64,000 nt of DNA from Hyaloscypha bicolor E (lineage: Eukaryota > Ascomycota > Leotiomycetes > Helotiales > Hyaloscyphaceae): NCBI RefSeq assembly GCF_002865645.1, contig NW_020194575.1, forward strand, positions 1,241,247 to 1,305,246, written 5' to 3'. Position 1 is the stretch's first letter; each line of letters opens with the position of its first letter. Under the pieces are notes generated by a model. It was given only the letters and a program-made list of their open reading frames with translations, was not told where the DNA came from and searched no databases. The position numbers and the translations under genes are program-made. Below, piece after piece: positions 48,218-61,400 of this stretch.

Positions 48218-50523
48218 TCAACTGATAGATGGCTGAGCATAATGTTCCTTGTATCCGGTTGTAGTGTTGGGGGAAGCGATCTATACTTCATGGTTATCTT
48301 CGTCGTTCATGTTCGACAGTTAATTTCCAGTCATTACTGTACCACTGTATTGTTGTCGGCGTGCCTCGGGATAGCTCGGTGTAAGAAGTACGAGCCACAA
48401 TACATATTTTCACTGCCTCTGACACTCGTTTCGTGACTTTCTTTGAGGTACGGTATATCGCAGCATTCGGATCTATTGTCACAAGGATCAGTGGAGTTAC
48501 AACGTAAAGCCGCAAAACTGGCACGGATCGGTGGTTTGGTCGGATAATTGTCGAGGAAATAATGGCAGTGCTTGGATGCACAGCTCTTCGGCGCTTATAA
48601 TAAGATGAGTTTTTGCACGAAAGAGGTAACAGCGACGGATGACGAAAACAAAGGGATTAGGTGAGCTGACCATCCATTGCACTTCGTAAAGTTACAGCCG
48701 TAGGCGAAACTGGCTTCAACACACGGGGGGGTTTTCCCCCGAATATCAAAACCGCGTCGGGGGAAGACCATAACTTTACAACACTAGTTAGTGTCGGGAT
48801 TTAAGCTATATTTTTGTTTTATAAAGCTAGTTGTTTTTGTTTTAATAAATATAATTAAAGAGTTTTTAGTAATATATAATAATTATAAGCTTTTTAATTT
48901 CTTTTCTATATATAACTAGATTTTTATTTAAAAGAAACTAAATCATTAATTTAATCTTTAGGCTTTTTTAATTATATATTGAAGAGGGGATACAACCATA
49001 TAAAATGGAGGGAGCAAAAGCTGGTGTAATTGGCTAAAAAGAGAGGATAATGAAGCTGTCTAGAGACGTGCTTTTATCCCGCTTTGCTTGGGTCTCACTA
49101 CAGCCATCCACGTGATCACTACCACATATGTCCACTCTCCCAAGTGCTCGCCCCGAGCACTCGATAGCTATATACACAGTAAAAGGACAATTACAGGGGC
49201 GTGGAAGCAATCCGGCAAGCTATCGTACGTTTGCGAACTATAAATAGCAAGCTAGAGAGCTGCACGTGATCCACCTCCTCTCATTCAATTACAAGCCCAG
49301 AAACACACTTCTCGTCCGGTCCAAACCAACCAACCCGTGTCTCCAGAAAGCCTCCTACTCTATAATCAATAGCCATGGGGTCAATCCCTTCCCCGACAAG
49401 GCTTCGTCCTTGTACAACCCCACGTGGGCGCTACAAGACTACTCTAGCCCAAATAACATGCCCAAGCCTTCCAACAGCCCAGTAATCTCATCTTGTGATA
49501 TTAACGGCCGTGTGGATGTACGTTTGATATTTGTATCATATCGCAAGTGCTCTCGTCGTGTGAGAGGAGGAAAGGGATGTGCCATTGCAAGGCAGTCGTG
49601 GCAGAAGGGGGGGAGTCGTAAAACGGGTAAATCGCTCGCACGTCGACAGCGGACAGTCGATAGCGAAATGGATCTATAAGCAATCTTGATCAGATCCAGC
49701 ACTCACAGGAGCCATTCTTATTTTACTTTGGGCAATCCGAGCAACATATTTGTCCCGGAAGCATACTGCCGACTCTCCACAGTGCTCTAAGAGGATGGCG
49801 ATCGATATGACAAGAATTGAGAATCCTTCATGTTTCCTGTAATCTATCAAAACTTCGTACTCGTACTGTAAGTTCGAGGGCAGCTCTGAACGGACGCGAA
49901 TTGCTAAAATTTCAATACTGAACAATATTTCTCCATACCAGATGCCCTGATCTCATTGATGGCTTCTTCTCTTCCGTGGCTTCTTGATCTCTTTCCTACA
50001 ATTTGGGATGGGGATTTTCTGTTGACCAGCCACTTCCCTATCACTGAGAGTCAATGAATAGGGACGATTTATTCATGGGGTTAGACCTACCGTGACCGCG
50101 GTAGGAGACCTTATCGCGAATGGAATTTAATGTTCGTCTTGCTCGGGCACATTCAAGCACCCATGAGTTGTATGGACTACTTGGCAGGGCCACCACGACC
50201 ACCTAATCATACACTATGCCGGAGTCTTAATTTTCGATCGTGGGATGAGAAAATTCAAATTCTGTTTCTCGTCTATATCGACCTCCTTCCTGCATCTAAT
50301 AGATTCGCGTCTGGACAGTTTCACCGTAGACGCTCCCTGACTTGTACATGCCATATTTATTCGCCCCAACATTCTCATTCAATAGACATCAAAGTGGAAT
50401 ATCATCCGCGCCGCCGTCTCGCATGAACTCTAGGATGCTTTCTTTTTGAAGAATAGAGTCTTCAAGGCAGTAGAAATTGAAATCTGAGATGGCTAGGCGG
50501 ATGTGGATGACCAAGTCTCCTTT
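48218..50523. other. Intergenic stretch with an AT-rich insert at about 48790-48975
   Basis: Frames at 49266-49679 (+) and 49439-49702 (-) overlap each other and have no support. The AT-rich segment at about 48790-48975 has the TA-rich look of RIP-affected repeat DNA within normal surroundings and may be a short repeat relic. Nothing else is recognised. Confidence 0.4.
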
Positions 50524-53500
50524 CTATGCTTCAGTAGGTTGAGGTGTTGTTTTCCCTTCAGGCCCGAGTTCTGCTATCAAATCTTCAAGGTCTTGCTGAT
50601 ATGTTATCATTTCGTCCATGTCTTTGAACTCCATATGCCGCCAAACCTTTGGGTAAGTCTCCTCGGTGTCAATTTCGTCCCAGTTCCGTCTACGCATGGC
50701 AGATTCGGCGTGTGCTCGTTGAGCAGGTTCATCCAGTCGGTACATTGATCGAATGGTCGCTCTTTCGCCCAAGCAGAGGTATCCACCCTTCTTCTTGAGC
50801 TGTAGCGTCACTTCGCGCCTCATCTTGGGGTTTCCCCTCAGAATATCGATTACAACGAATAATGGCGAGTAAGCCATTGTTCCCTTTGAAACCCGAATCC
50901 AAAGCCAAACATTGGGATTTGCGCCATACTGGACAAGAAGTTTCGTGTTCTCGGCCCACCTTATGCCATCCCGATACTTTGACCACACAAAATTTCTTTC
51001 GATGGCTTTTGAATTGTACGCCCACTGCAAATGCAACTGCCAGGAGCTTCTTCCGTCGAAGACTTCATTAAGATTCGAGCCGTATTTGAGAAGGAGTTCA
51101 GTCGTAGCTGGATTGGCCTGATCTTGTCCTTCACAGGGAAAGGCTGCATAGAAGAGTAGAGGTCTACCCTTTTTGTCTCCTAGCTTGTATGCTCCAGTAC
51201 TCAACTTAGCCTCGAGATAGAGTGAAAGGTGGCCTTGGACTGCGATGGACATGAAATCATCTTGCCAAGGCAAATCTGACGTTCTGTGTGCTTGCTTTCT
51301 CCCAGTAGCCAATGCCATGAAAGACTATCATTCATAGTATCGGCACGGGTTCTTTGGTAGTGTGGGTCAATTTTCCAGATGACAGTCATTGACCTATCGA
51401 GTTTGTCAAGCAGATCAATCAACGCAACTCCTGTCGATTTTTCAGCCCTGTTAGCGAAATATATTGCTTCGAGGATGGCATCCACTACGTCAATTTCGCC
51501 AGGGGTTCCTCTAGCTGCTTTGATGAACTTCCAAAACATGATGAAAAGCTTAGTATTGATATCGAGTTGCGAGTGTTGTCTACACCGGTCCGGAAATAAC
51601 GTTGTCCAAACCGATTGTTTGGCAAGCCAGTCCTTTGCAGTTTTGTGTATGAATCGAATTGTCGGTGACGGCCGTTCGCCTGAAGAACCCCGGCGTACTG
51701 ATTGTGAACCAGAAGGTGAATCGACTACTTCCAAAATGCCGACGCATCTGCTTGCCAGTCTCAAAGCGGCGCGAATCCGCCAAAACTCAATAACCTCCGC
51801 AGTCATGGTTTCGCCGGTCCACGAGCCAATGGCTACAGAGGGATCTTCATCGGCAAAAGAAAGGAGCAATGGGGTTAAAGGAAGCCGAGCGTATTGGGCG
51901 AGATTGAATATCTCTGCTGCTTGCTGCCGATAATCGGTAGAGATTTCTTGAAGCATCCGCATGAATAGTCCGTTCTCACCACATAACTCGGGAGGCAAGG
52001 ACCTTAGCTTATCCATAATTTCTCGCGGATTATCTCCATTTCGAACCCCGGTTAGAACTTTATTGACCACCAATCGAACCCATAAGGGGACTCCGACTGC
52101 CATGTCTACAATCTCTTTCACAAGGATTGAATGGAGATTTGTACTACCATGTTGCATCTGCCGAAGGCTATCATTTGCTCCTAGGGCGTCTCCAACAAAC
52201 AGAGTAATGTCCCTGGCTGATATTTTGTGTAACTCGGTGGAGCGGAAATGCAGAAAAGCGTCTTTGAATATTAGGAGCGGTCTGCTGGAGACACAAATTT
52301 TGACACCTGGTTGTCTGGCGGCGTCACACAATAATTCTACTATCTCCTGGTAATCATCATCTTTGTGCTGGATTATGGTATATTCGTCCTCGTCGATAAA
52401 GGAACCATAGTCGTTACTTGACTCTGAAAACCTCTTGTACTCGTCCAACCCATCGATGCACAAGAAAAGCCGTAAGTCTTTATCAAAGAGCGTCAAAAGC
52501 CTCTTAAATCCTTGTTTGAGTTCGGTCCAGGTCCAATCGGTCTCCACAGAGGCTCCTTGGGACTTGTAGTCCATCCACTTTTGAGGAAAGACTTTCGTGA
52601 CATGATCAATTCTCTCCTTGAGGATTTGATACATCAGGCTTCTAAGCAGGCCTTCCCGAGATCTTTGAAGTTGAAAAGATCCTTGATCGAAGAAAAAGAA
52701 GCCTGCCTTTATACAATGAGCAGACGAAGCCCAATGTTCCAGATGCTCGGGGAGTTGCGGATGGTGAAAGATAAGTCTCATGAGCGTTGATTTTCCGGAT
52801 CCAGCTTCACCACTGAGCCAGAAGAGCGACCCCGGGCCACGGAGCCATTCACTAAACATAGGATGTTCATTTCCTTGCTGTCTTGTTCGCTTGTCGGTGA
52901 GGAACCATTCAAACGTCCCTTCATAGGCTTTTCCGATACTCTCATCGCGCATGAACATGCCGCGGAAGCGGAGGCTATCAACTATATCTTTACGGTGTTA
53001 GTTTAGTTTCACGCACTCAGGTGAGATGCTTGATCTGGCTAACTCCATCTCCCTTCGCGTGTTTCAACCACGTTACCAATCTCTACTCGCAAGACCTCCT
53101 GATTAATGAAATGACGTTGTATGCTTACCGCTCTGCATAGGATAGGGAAGTTCTTCGATTAATTTGAGGATCCGAATATTTGCTTTTCCCAAACCTTCGC
53201 CATAGAGGAGCGGCATGCAGATGTCGAAAATGCCCAACAAAGAATAAGCCTTATCTTCTTCACGGTGAGTCGTACGAGTGCATGCCCAGGACATTCGTTC
53301 ATTGACTGTGAATTCAGACAGGGGAGTCCCTCGAAGAGCTGAAGCTGGAATCCCTGTTATCTCAAGAAGCTGTTGCTCCAACTCTTTCTTATTACCAAGT
53401 CGTCTACCGTGTGAGCAAAAGAACTCAACAGATGGCGGAGCAATAAGTTCTTGAAGGGTCCAGCCACGGGTAAACCATCGACTGTTCCGAAAAGCCGGTT

Positions 53501-53882
53501 CCCACAACTGTAAGGACTCGTCGATGGGATCAAGGCCAATTGCTGAAACATCTGACAGATATACATAACATTTGGCCGCATTGCTATACCAACGAAACAT
53601 GGAGTTAATAGCTTCTGAAAGCTCAGTGCTGTTTGATTTATCAATGCAGCAGGTATCCACCCAGAAGTTTCGCAGGCCATCGCGACTGGCTTGCGCTCCA
53701 CAGAACTGAATCTTTTTATACCCAGATTTTGTCTTCTCAGAGCCATTCTCTAGATCTTTAAAGGTGACTTCTTCTTCATCATCTCCCCAAGTATGGGAAA
53801 GTATTGCATAGCGCGGAATATTATTGGTGAGATCCCTGGTCAGGCTGAACTCGCCGTTCTCGTTAACTTGCAAAAGACGCAT
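50524..53882 (-). CDS. HET-NACHT-ankyrin NLR-like protein with an apparent frameshift
   Basis: Exon 1 (53882-53129) encodes a HET domain: RYAILSHTWGDDEEEVTF, FWVDTCCIDKSNSTELSEAI, MFRWYSNAAKCYVYLSDV and RWFTRGWTLQELIAP. A 147-nt intron (52982-53128) joins it to VDSLRFRGMFMRDE and a NACHT-type NTPase with Walker A (LSGEAGSGKSTLM) and Walker B (LRLFLCIDGLDEY), then CVSSRPL and an alpha-helical region. The frame ends at 51201, while the next frame (51318-50524) carries LPWQDDFMSIAVQGHLSLYL, KKGRPLLFYAA and ankyrin-like units (TELLLKYGSNLNE, TKLLVQYGANPNVW). No intron fits the junction, so a one-base shift lies within about 51201-51326. Fungal proteins of this plan act in non-self recognition and regulated cell death. 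About 1,070 residues if joined. The upstream in-frame Met at 54047 is not favoured. Confidence 0.85.
51201..51326 (-). other. Frameshift zone in the HET-NACHT gene
   Basis: Upstream frame stays open to 51201, downstream frame opens after a TAG at about 51326, and both carry plausible protein before and after. Candidate GT-AG pairs inside do not connect the two phases. Either a true indel or a base-calling error. Confidence 0.65.
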
Positions 53883-54190
53883 AGTTAAAGCGCGACCGAT
53901 AAGAAGTGCGTATGGGTGAAATGTGCGCGGTACACAATGTCGAGAGTGAGGCGTCAAAATCAAAATCCATATGCTGTAACAAGAAAAGTTGACAGTGAAG
54001 AAGGTAATTTGATTGTGCATAGGTGTGGTCGTATTGTCGAAGAACAAGGTTCTGGCACGGCGTTGTCATCAGGTGAGTCCACGTTTGGCCGATTTCGCCG
54101 ACACCCGAGGGGGTGTGCTGGCGGCAGGCTTGGCAACGATTGGCGTTTTTAGTAATCGATTACAATCAATGCCATAATCATAAGGTATTG
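53883..54190. other. Promoter region of the HET-NACHT gene at the edge of the AT-rich block
   Basis: Ordinary composition up to about 54140, then a hairpin-capable stretch (AATCGATTACAATCAAT and ATTGATTGAATT) marks the change to AT-rich DNA. Confidence 0.35.
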
Positions 54191-54239
54191 ATTGAATTAA
54201 TTAATAATCGATTATAAGCGAGCAAATCCCCGCCCACGT

Positions 54240-55214
54240 ACCCTCTTTTCTAATTCTGGATAGTTAAGGAGTTTAGTAAAGCATTATACTATATATAATA
54301 AAGGTAAGGCTATTCTTTAATTTATATATTTAAAGAAAATATTTAGAATTCCACTTCTCTTTTAGTACTTAAGGCCTCCTTTTCCCTCAAAGTTATATTA
54401 TTTACTTTAATAAAAATCGCTATACTTATATATTATTATTCCTTTCTCTTTTCTCTAAGCCTTTATTATTAATTATAATATTAAAGGGCTATTAATTTAC
54501 CTAATTAATACCCGCAATATTCGAAGTTTATTACATGTCTTTTGGTTATATATAACTCTATATATATTATAATTAATAAGACTAAAAACGTTTATACTTT
54601 TATTTTTATAATTATAATACTTAAAATTATATTTTTTATATTTTTTTATATTTAATTTAAGGTTATTAAATACTAATATTTTTATTTTTAAGATTATTTA
54701 TTATAAATTTATTATAAATTTATTTGAATTTAAATAATTATATTAAATATATATTTTTATATTTAAAAAATAAATATTAAAAATATAATTATATTTATTA
54801 TAATCTTAGCTTTAACTTTTTTTATTAAATAATAACTTTAATTTTAATATATAATACTAACTCTTATATTAATATTAATATTTAAGCTTTTTTTTATTAA
54901 AAATATATTAAATATAGCTTCAAATAATAGCTTTAATAAAGGCAAAAGTAATAAAAAAAGTAATAAAAGTATAAATAAGTAAAATAAATAAAATAAAATA
55001 AAAATTATAATATATCTATAATGGCTAGTATTATATAGTTAATATAGACGTGGTTTTAACTAAAGAAGTTAATTTTAGCTAAGGTTCCAAGCTATAGTTC
55101 AAATCAAGCTCGCTTCCAGAGCTTAGTATTTCAGTAGTCTTAGCCATACCTACTTATCCACTGCTACACCTCACTCCTTTCCCTCTTAGCTTTAAATCCT
55201 TAAGATATAGGAAA
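54240..55214. other. AT-rich, RIP-like DNA without identified element
   Basis: Dominated by A and T with almost no CpA or TpG and dense stops on both strands. It contains no matching repeat elsewhere in the window that I could align. Confidence 0.4.
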
Positions 55215-55523
55215 TATAAGGCACGTAATAGCAGGGTAATATACAAGTAGTTAAGGTAAGTAAGCTGCAGAGTGACGCTTGCAAGTGTAACTAATTCCAA
55301 GAATTAATTCTAATAAAAGACTAATTAATACTCTTTTCTAAAGCTAGAAGCATTTCCCTATATATTCCCTAGTATTTAGCCAAATATATAAAGCCCTTTA
55401 CTTAATTAGGAAATGTAATCCTATATAATTCATATAATTCTAATTATAAGCTTTATCTAAAATAGGAAATTAGATCTATAATATCTAATACCTATTTATA
55501 TACTATTATATATATCTATTATA
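55215..55523 (-). repeat. Third LTR of gypsy element 1 family
   Basis: About 309 bp, aligned along the length with the two LTRs in the first block (AGGCACGTAATAGCAGGGT at its left, CTATTATA at its right). Heavily transitioned. Confidence 0.8.
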
Positions 55524-57812
55524 TTAATTTCCCTTCTAGGCCCTTATTCTTAAAAGGCCTGGGAAAATTACAAATAGCTTTATATATACTTCTAGAAACT
55601 TTCCTAGCTATTAGTTTTCTCTAAAAACTTTCTATAATTATCCTATTATTATATTATATAATTAATTTCAAAATATAGTTTACTAATTCTATCTAGTTAA
55701 CTTATAAATTACCTCTAATAATTTCTCTTTATAAAAATAATATAGATATAATATATATTATTAAATATAAAGTTTATCTAATTTTCTAATTAGTTTATAA
55801 ATTCTAATTTAGCTTTTATTTACGAATAAATTATTATTCTATAGGCCTAAAAGCTTAGAAAAGTTAATTTGATTTTCTAGTTTATTTATAAATTTTTTTT
55901 TTGGAATTTTCTAGATATTTCTAGTATAGAGCTAGTTCCGAATTTATAATTACTATTCGGAAAGAAAGTATTATAAAAAGGTCTCTTTTTTTCTATTAAC
56001 TAATTTTTTCCCCTTTAATTATAATACTATATTTAGCTCTTTCTTATTCTTTGTCTTTTTTTTCTAAGCCTTTTTTAAGTTTTCTTTAGGCTTCTTTAAG
56101 CTTTCTTTAAGCCCTTTTAATATTCTCTTCTATTTTTTTATTTATTAAAATAAATTCTTCCCTTAGTATTTATTAGTTTATTACTAATTATTTAGCTAAT
56201 ACTTCTATAGCCTTAATTTGCTCTTATTATCTTTAATATTCCAAGAATATTACTAAGTTTTCTAATTTTACTTATATTAAAAGTAATAATTACTCGGTAT
56301 ATAATTATTACTATTTTAAAAATAAGAAATATAATTTTATAAGTTATAATTTCCTTCTCTTATTTCCTATTCTAATATTATTTAAGGTTTCTTAAATATA
56401 TATAATATAGTTAAATTACTTTCTTTAAGCTATAAATATATATAAGTGTTTTTTCTAGTTTTTATTCGAATAAAAAAAAGCTATTACTATTTTTTTTATA
56501 TTAAACTTTATATATTTCTTATATTAAAGCTATTATTTGAGGCTAACGGATTTCTCTAATAATTCAAGATATAAATCAAGTAATTTTTACTAGCTTAGTA
56601 TAGATATAAAGTACTTTTAAAGATATAATTAATATTTTTTAGTATTAAATAAACTTATTTTCTTCTTGTTTTTTACTAATAGCTAATAGCTTTCTAGGCT
56701 AATTTATTATTTATTTCTTGAAAGAATCCCGATAAAAATAATAATAAAAATAGTAAAGACTAGTTATAAGAATAGAATATTTATAGAATATAGAAATTAA
56801 AGTTTTTAAAGTTTTTAATAATTTTTATATAGTTTTTCTAAGAATAAATATATAGTTTTTAATAGTTTCCTAATAAAAGTATTTATTTTTTATGTCTTTA
56901 TTTAGCTAATAGTATTATAATATTACTTTTTTTTAAGTATTCTTATAATTCTTGAATTATATTCTCTAGATTATTTAATAGTTCTTATATATTATTTACT
57001 AATAAATAGTTCTTTTAATAAATAAGATATTTTTTTTCCTATTCTTTTTATAGGCTATAATAGATTTTATTTTAAACTTTTCTTTATTTTCAATTTTAAT
57101 TAGTTCCGGTTTTATTATAGTACTAGCCTATAAGTATTATAGTTCTAAGAAAGAAATATAGAAAATATTATAAATCTAATATAATAGTAATAATTTCAAG
57201 TAATATATTTATTTATATATTTTTATAATTTCTAGAACTTTAAAAAAGCCAAGATATTTATTTATTAGCTTTATACTAGAATAAAGCTATTAAATATTCT
57301 TTATATAAAATATAACTTTATTATATATTTTAAACTCTATATTAATATATTTTTTATTATAATACTTTTTCTATATATTTATTATTACTTCTTGTTATTA
57401 CTTTTCTAGTATTTTCTATTTTATTTGAATTCTTTATATTTTTTCTTATATTACTAGTATATTTTTTTTAAGAATATTATTCTTAATATATAATTTAATA
57501 CTAGAATAAAATTCATATAATATATAAAATAGAAATATTTCTATTATTAAATATATGGAATTATTATATATAAATTTTATAAAAGTAAGCTTTATTATCT
57601 AATTATTTTACTAATAACTAGTATAGTATTTTAAGTATTATTCTAGAGTTTAATTTAGATTCTTTATTTATTTATTAGTTTATAAATAAAAGTATAGATT
57701 TAACTAAAACTTGCTTATAAAAATAGATTCTTTATTAGAGGTTATATTTATAAATATACTGAAATCTTTAATAATATAATATATAAATAGCTTTATTAGT
57801 TCAGGAGTCAAG
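55215..57812 (-). mobile_element. Second copy of gypsy element 1, interrupted
   Basis: An LTR at 55215-55523 aligns with 16871-17184 and 22620-22946, and the following 2.3 kb aligns with about 17185-19520 (for example CTATTCGG near a GAATTC, TTTATTTATTAAAATAAA). The match stops at about 57812, where a different retroelement begins. The rest of this copy, including its other LTR, is not in the window. It is more mutated than the first copy. Confidence 0.75.
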
Positions 57813-59717
57813 TATTATAATTCCCAGATATCTAATATCTAAAATACCTGGCCAGATATTAGATATCTTCTAGATATATATAATGCGACTGCTTTACTAA
57901 AGAAATATACTTGAAATATACTAGAAATATTTTAGAAGACTAAACTCCTTTGGGACTAGTATATTATAAAATATATATGTTTTCTTATAGCTTTTTGTAT
58001 TTTAGTTTTTCCTTTTTTAGCTTTGAATTATCTTTATAAGAAACCTTTTATCTTGCTTTTTAAGTCCTAAATACTATATTTATAATAGTATTTAAAGCTT
58101 ATATCTTTTAATTCTATAAAGGATTTTAAATAAACTAATTTAGAACTATTAGAAATATAGATACTACTAAAATAATAGAACCTTAGAAATACAAGTAATA
58201 GACTTTAAAATAATAAAAGTAAAAAGCTTTAGAATTCTTAGAGAAATTAGATATTTATATCTTTATAAATATATATTAGTAATATATTAGAAACCCTTTC
58301 CGAAAACCCGAAAATTAAAAAACTTCAAATAAAGACTACTCTTTAACCAAATCCTAAAATAATAAATATCTATAGGCTAGTAATCTAACTACTACCCTCA
58401 AGCCCTATTCTATAATCTTATGGGCCCTATATATATACTAGTAATAAAACTACTAGAAAATATATAATAAAGGAAAATTATATAATCCGGAATAATATTA
58501 ATTTCTTTTAAGGCTTCTATTAGTTCAAGTTATTCTATTAGTAGCCTTTCCCGAACTAAATACCCTATTAATATTTCTAAAAGTTTTTTAAATAAATTTA
58601 TAAAAAAAGAGGCTTCTTCTTTTATTAAAAAGCTCCTCTATACTAATTAGCTTATTATTACTAAAAAACTATATAAATAAGCCAAGAAAGCTAATTATTT
58701 GCCTTCAGATATTAATTCGATTATTACTAGCTATTAAAAGAATCTCAAGAAGACTGTTTTATATAAAACAAATTATAAAAATATTAAAAGCTTTCTCGAA
58801 AATACTAAGTTCTAAAATACTAAACTCGAAAAGGATATTAAATATTATATAGCTATAATAGATTAGTTTATAGTAATTCCAGCTATTTCTATTCTATTTC
58901 TATTTATTATTTTTATAAATCCGGCTATTTCGAATTCCTTTTTAAGAATTTCGAACTATTTCCTACTTATTCTCGTCCAGAATCTCCTATATCTTATATT
59001 TCCTTTAGAAGTACTAGAATTACTAAGCTCCTAGATCTAATTCTCTTTATTAAAGATTATATTATTTTTAATAACTAGCTAATTTAAATTAAGAATAAAC
59101 TATAAATAAATACTAATTTATATTCTTTAGAGAATATTAAGATTATTTATATTTCTAATAGACTTATAAGTAATATTCTTGCCCTAATTAACTCTTATAT
59201 AAATAAAAATAGTTCGAATTAGTACTATTAGCTCTTAGAGCTATATTTCTACTTAAAAAAGCTATATACTAATCCTAATAAAATATAGAATACTTGCTAT
59301 AACTTTAGTAAGATTTAAATATATTTAAGTTAAATATTTCAGGAATTTTATATTCTTTTTTTATAATTATTTATAAAAGGCAATATTAGTTTTTAAAATA
59401 TTAAATATAAACTAAATAAAAAGCTTTTACTAAAGCTCTAGATATTAATATATATATTATAATAATTCTTCTATTAATACTATTTGCTTTACTTAGTACT
59501 ATATTACTAATAATTAGTAAATTAAGGCTATATATAAAAAGACTAAAAAATAAAAAAAAATAAAAGCTATTTTAGTTAAATTTACTTTTAGTATTATATT
59601 CTTTTATATTTCTAAGAAATACACTTTAAAAAAGAAACCTAAAGAGCTTATATTAACTATTTTTATTAAATATATAAGTAATGTCTTATAAAGATTAAAG
59701 ATTTTTTAACTATTAAA

Positions 59718-59759
59718 TACTATAATTATAATAAGTTCGGCTATTATATTAAGTATTAT
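59718..59759 (+). other. RIP-altered zinc knuckle of gypsy element 3
   Basis: Fourteen codons with C-x2-C-x4-H-x4-C spacing where the three Cys and the His positions all read Tyr (TAC or TAT), the result expected from TGC/TGT to TAC/TAT and CAC/CAT to TAC/TAT. The spaced loop residues (N, K, F, G) remain. Confidence 0.6.
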
Positions 59760-61388
59760 TCGATTAAATATAGTAAGGAAACCAAGATAGCTCTTTCTAG
59801 AATTAAGCCAGATTTAGTTTCTATTTTATTAAAATATCTAGTTTCTATTCTAATAAAGTATTTAAAGAATTCAGGCTCTAATTCTAATATATAACCGGAA
59901 AACAAATACTTCTAAAGAAAGTCTCTATTTTAGGAACTTATAATATAGATTTAATAGAAATTAATATAATTTATCTAATAAAAAAGACGTTTTTATAATA
60001 CCTTATATTATTAGTATAAATAAATTAGAAATCAAGTCTTTTTCTTTTATTAATACTAGAGCTAATAGTTATACTTTTATTAATATAAAGCTTATTTAGT
60101 TTATAAAGTAATTTTTAGAAATAAAACTATAACTTCTTTCTTTATTTTATACTATATATGGTTTTAATAAAAAGCTAGCTAAGTTTACTAAGAAATATAT
60201 AGAAGTTTCATTTCTAATTAATAAATAAAGTATTAATATATTTATAATTATTCTAAATCTTAAAAATTATAATATTATCCTTAATAAAAAATAAGCTATA
60301 TATATTAATATTCTGGTTAATTATAGAAGATATAGGCTTATATAGCTAAAGAATAAGCCTAAATCTATATAATTCGATTATATTATTAGTACTTTTTAAT
60401 AGTAGCTAGAGAAGTAATCTAATAAAAAGTATTAAAAAGATACTAATTAATAAGATTTTATTATAAGCTATTTCTGGAAATCTTTTATTCTCAAATAGTT
60501 TTTTTTTTAGAATAATTAGAAAGAATTATATAAGACTATAAAAAAGAAGCTTTTATAACCTAATTAAAATATAATACTTAAATAAAAGCCAAAGAAATAG
60601 AAAGTAGTTCTTAATAAAAAGCAAATATTAGATCTAGCTATTTTTACTTCTATAGTATTTAATTATATAGCTAAGAAAAAAAAATATTATTAGTCGAATT
60701 TCTATTTATAAGATTAATAAAGAGCTTAAAGCTCGAAAAAAAGAAGCTATTTCTGGCTCAGAGAATTAATAACCGGAAGAAATAAAGCTTTAGTAGCTTT
60801 AGAAAATATTACTTCCGAAATTTAAGAAATATATCTCTATTTCCTTTAAAAAGAAATCTAATATTCTTTCTTTCTATAGATTATATAATTATAAGATTTA
60901 GATTAAAGGCCTAAAGAAAACTAAGAGTATTAGATACTAATCTCTCTAGTAATAGTCTATTTAAGAGCTTCTAGAAATCAAGTATTTTTTTTTAAAAATA
61001 ATCTAGCTAATAGCTTTATTAAAGCTAGTTAAGCTTTTTTTTATTTTACTAGTTCTTTTTATAAAGAAAACAAATAGAGGTTTATATTTTTATATTAATT
61101 TTTACTATTTAAATAATATTACCTGAAAGAATTAATATTTCCTTTTATTTATTAATAAGACTTTAAATTAATTATTTAACTTCAAGATTTATATTAAATT
61201 AAATATTTACTAAACCTTTTATTATATAGCTATAGATTCGAACTCTTAGAAACTAACTATATTTCGTATTTACTATAAAGTATATAAAATATAATATTTT
61301 CTAGAAAAGCCTTATAAATAGCCTGGCTATATATTAATATTATATAAATAATATATTTTTCGAATATCTAAATAACTTTTATATAATA

Positions 61389-61400
61389 TATCTTAATAAT
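61389..61400 (+). other. Catalytic YxDD of gypsy element 3 mutated to YLNN
   Basis: Reads TAT CTT AAT AAT, then ATT TTT ATT TAT; aligns with YLDDIFIYSKN of gypsy reverse transcriptases. Both Asp have become Asn. Confidence 0.65.

Noticed and set aside
49266..49702. Opposing frames of 137 and 87 codons
   Set aside because: They overlap each other with no signature; choice between them cannot be supported.
51379..51933. A 184-codon + strand frame
   Set aside because: Antisense shadow of the NACHT gene.
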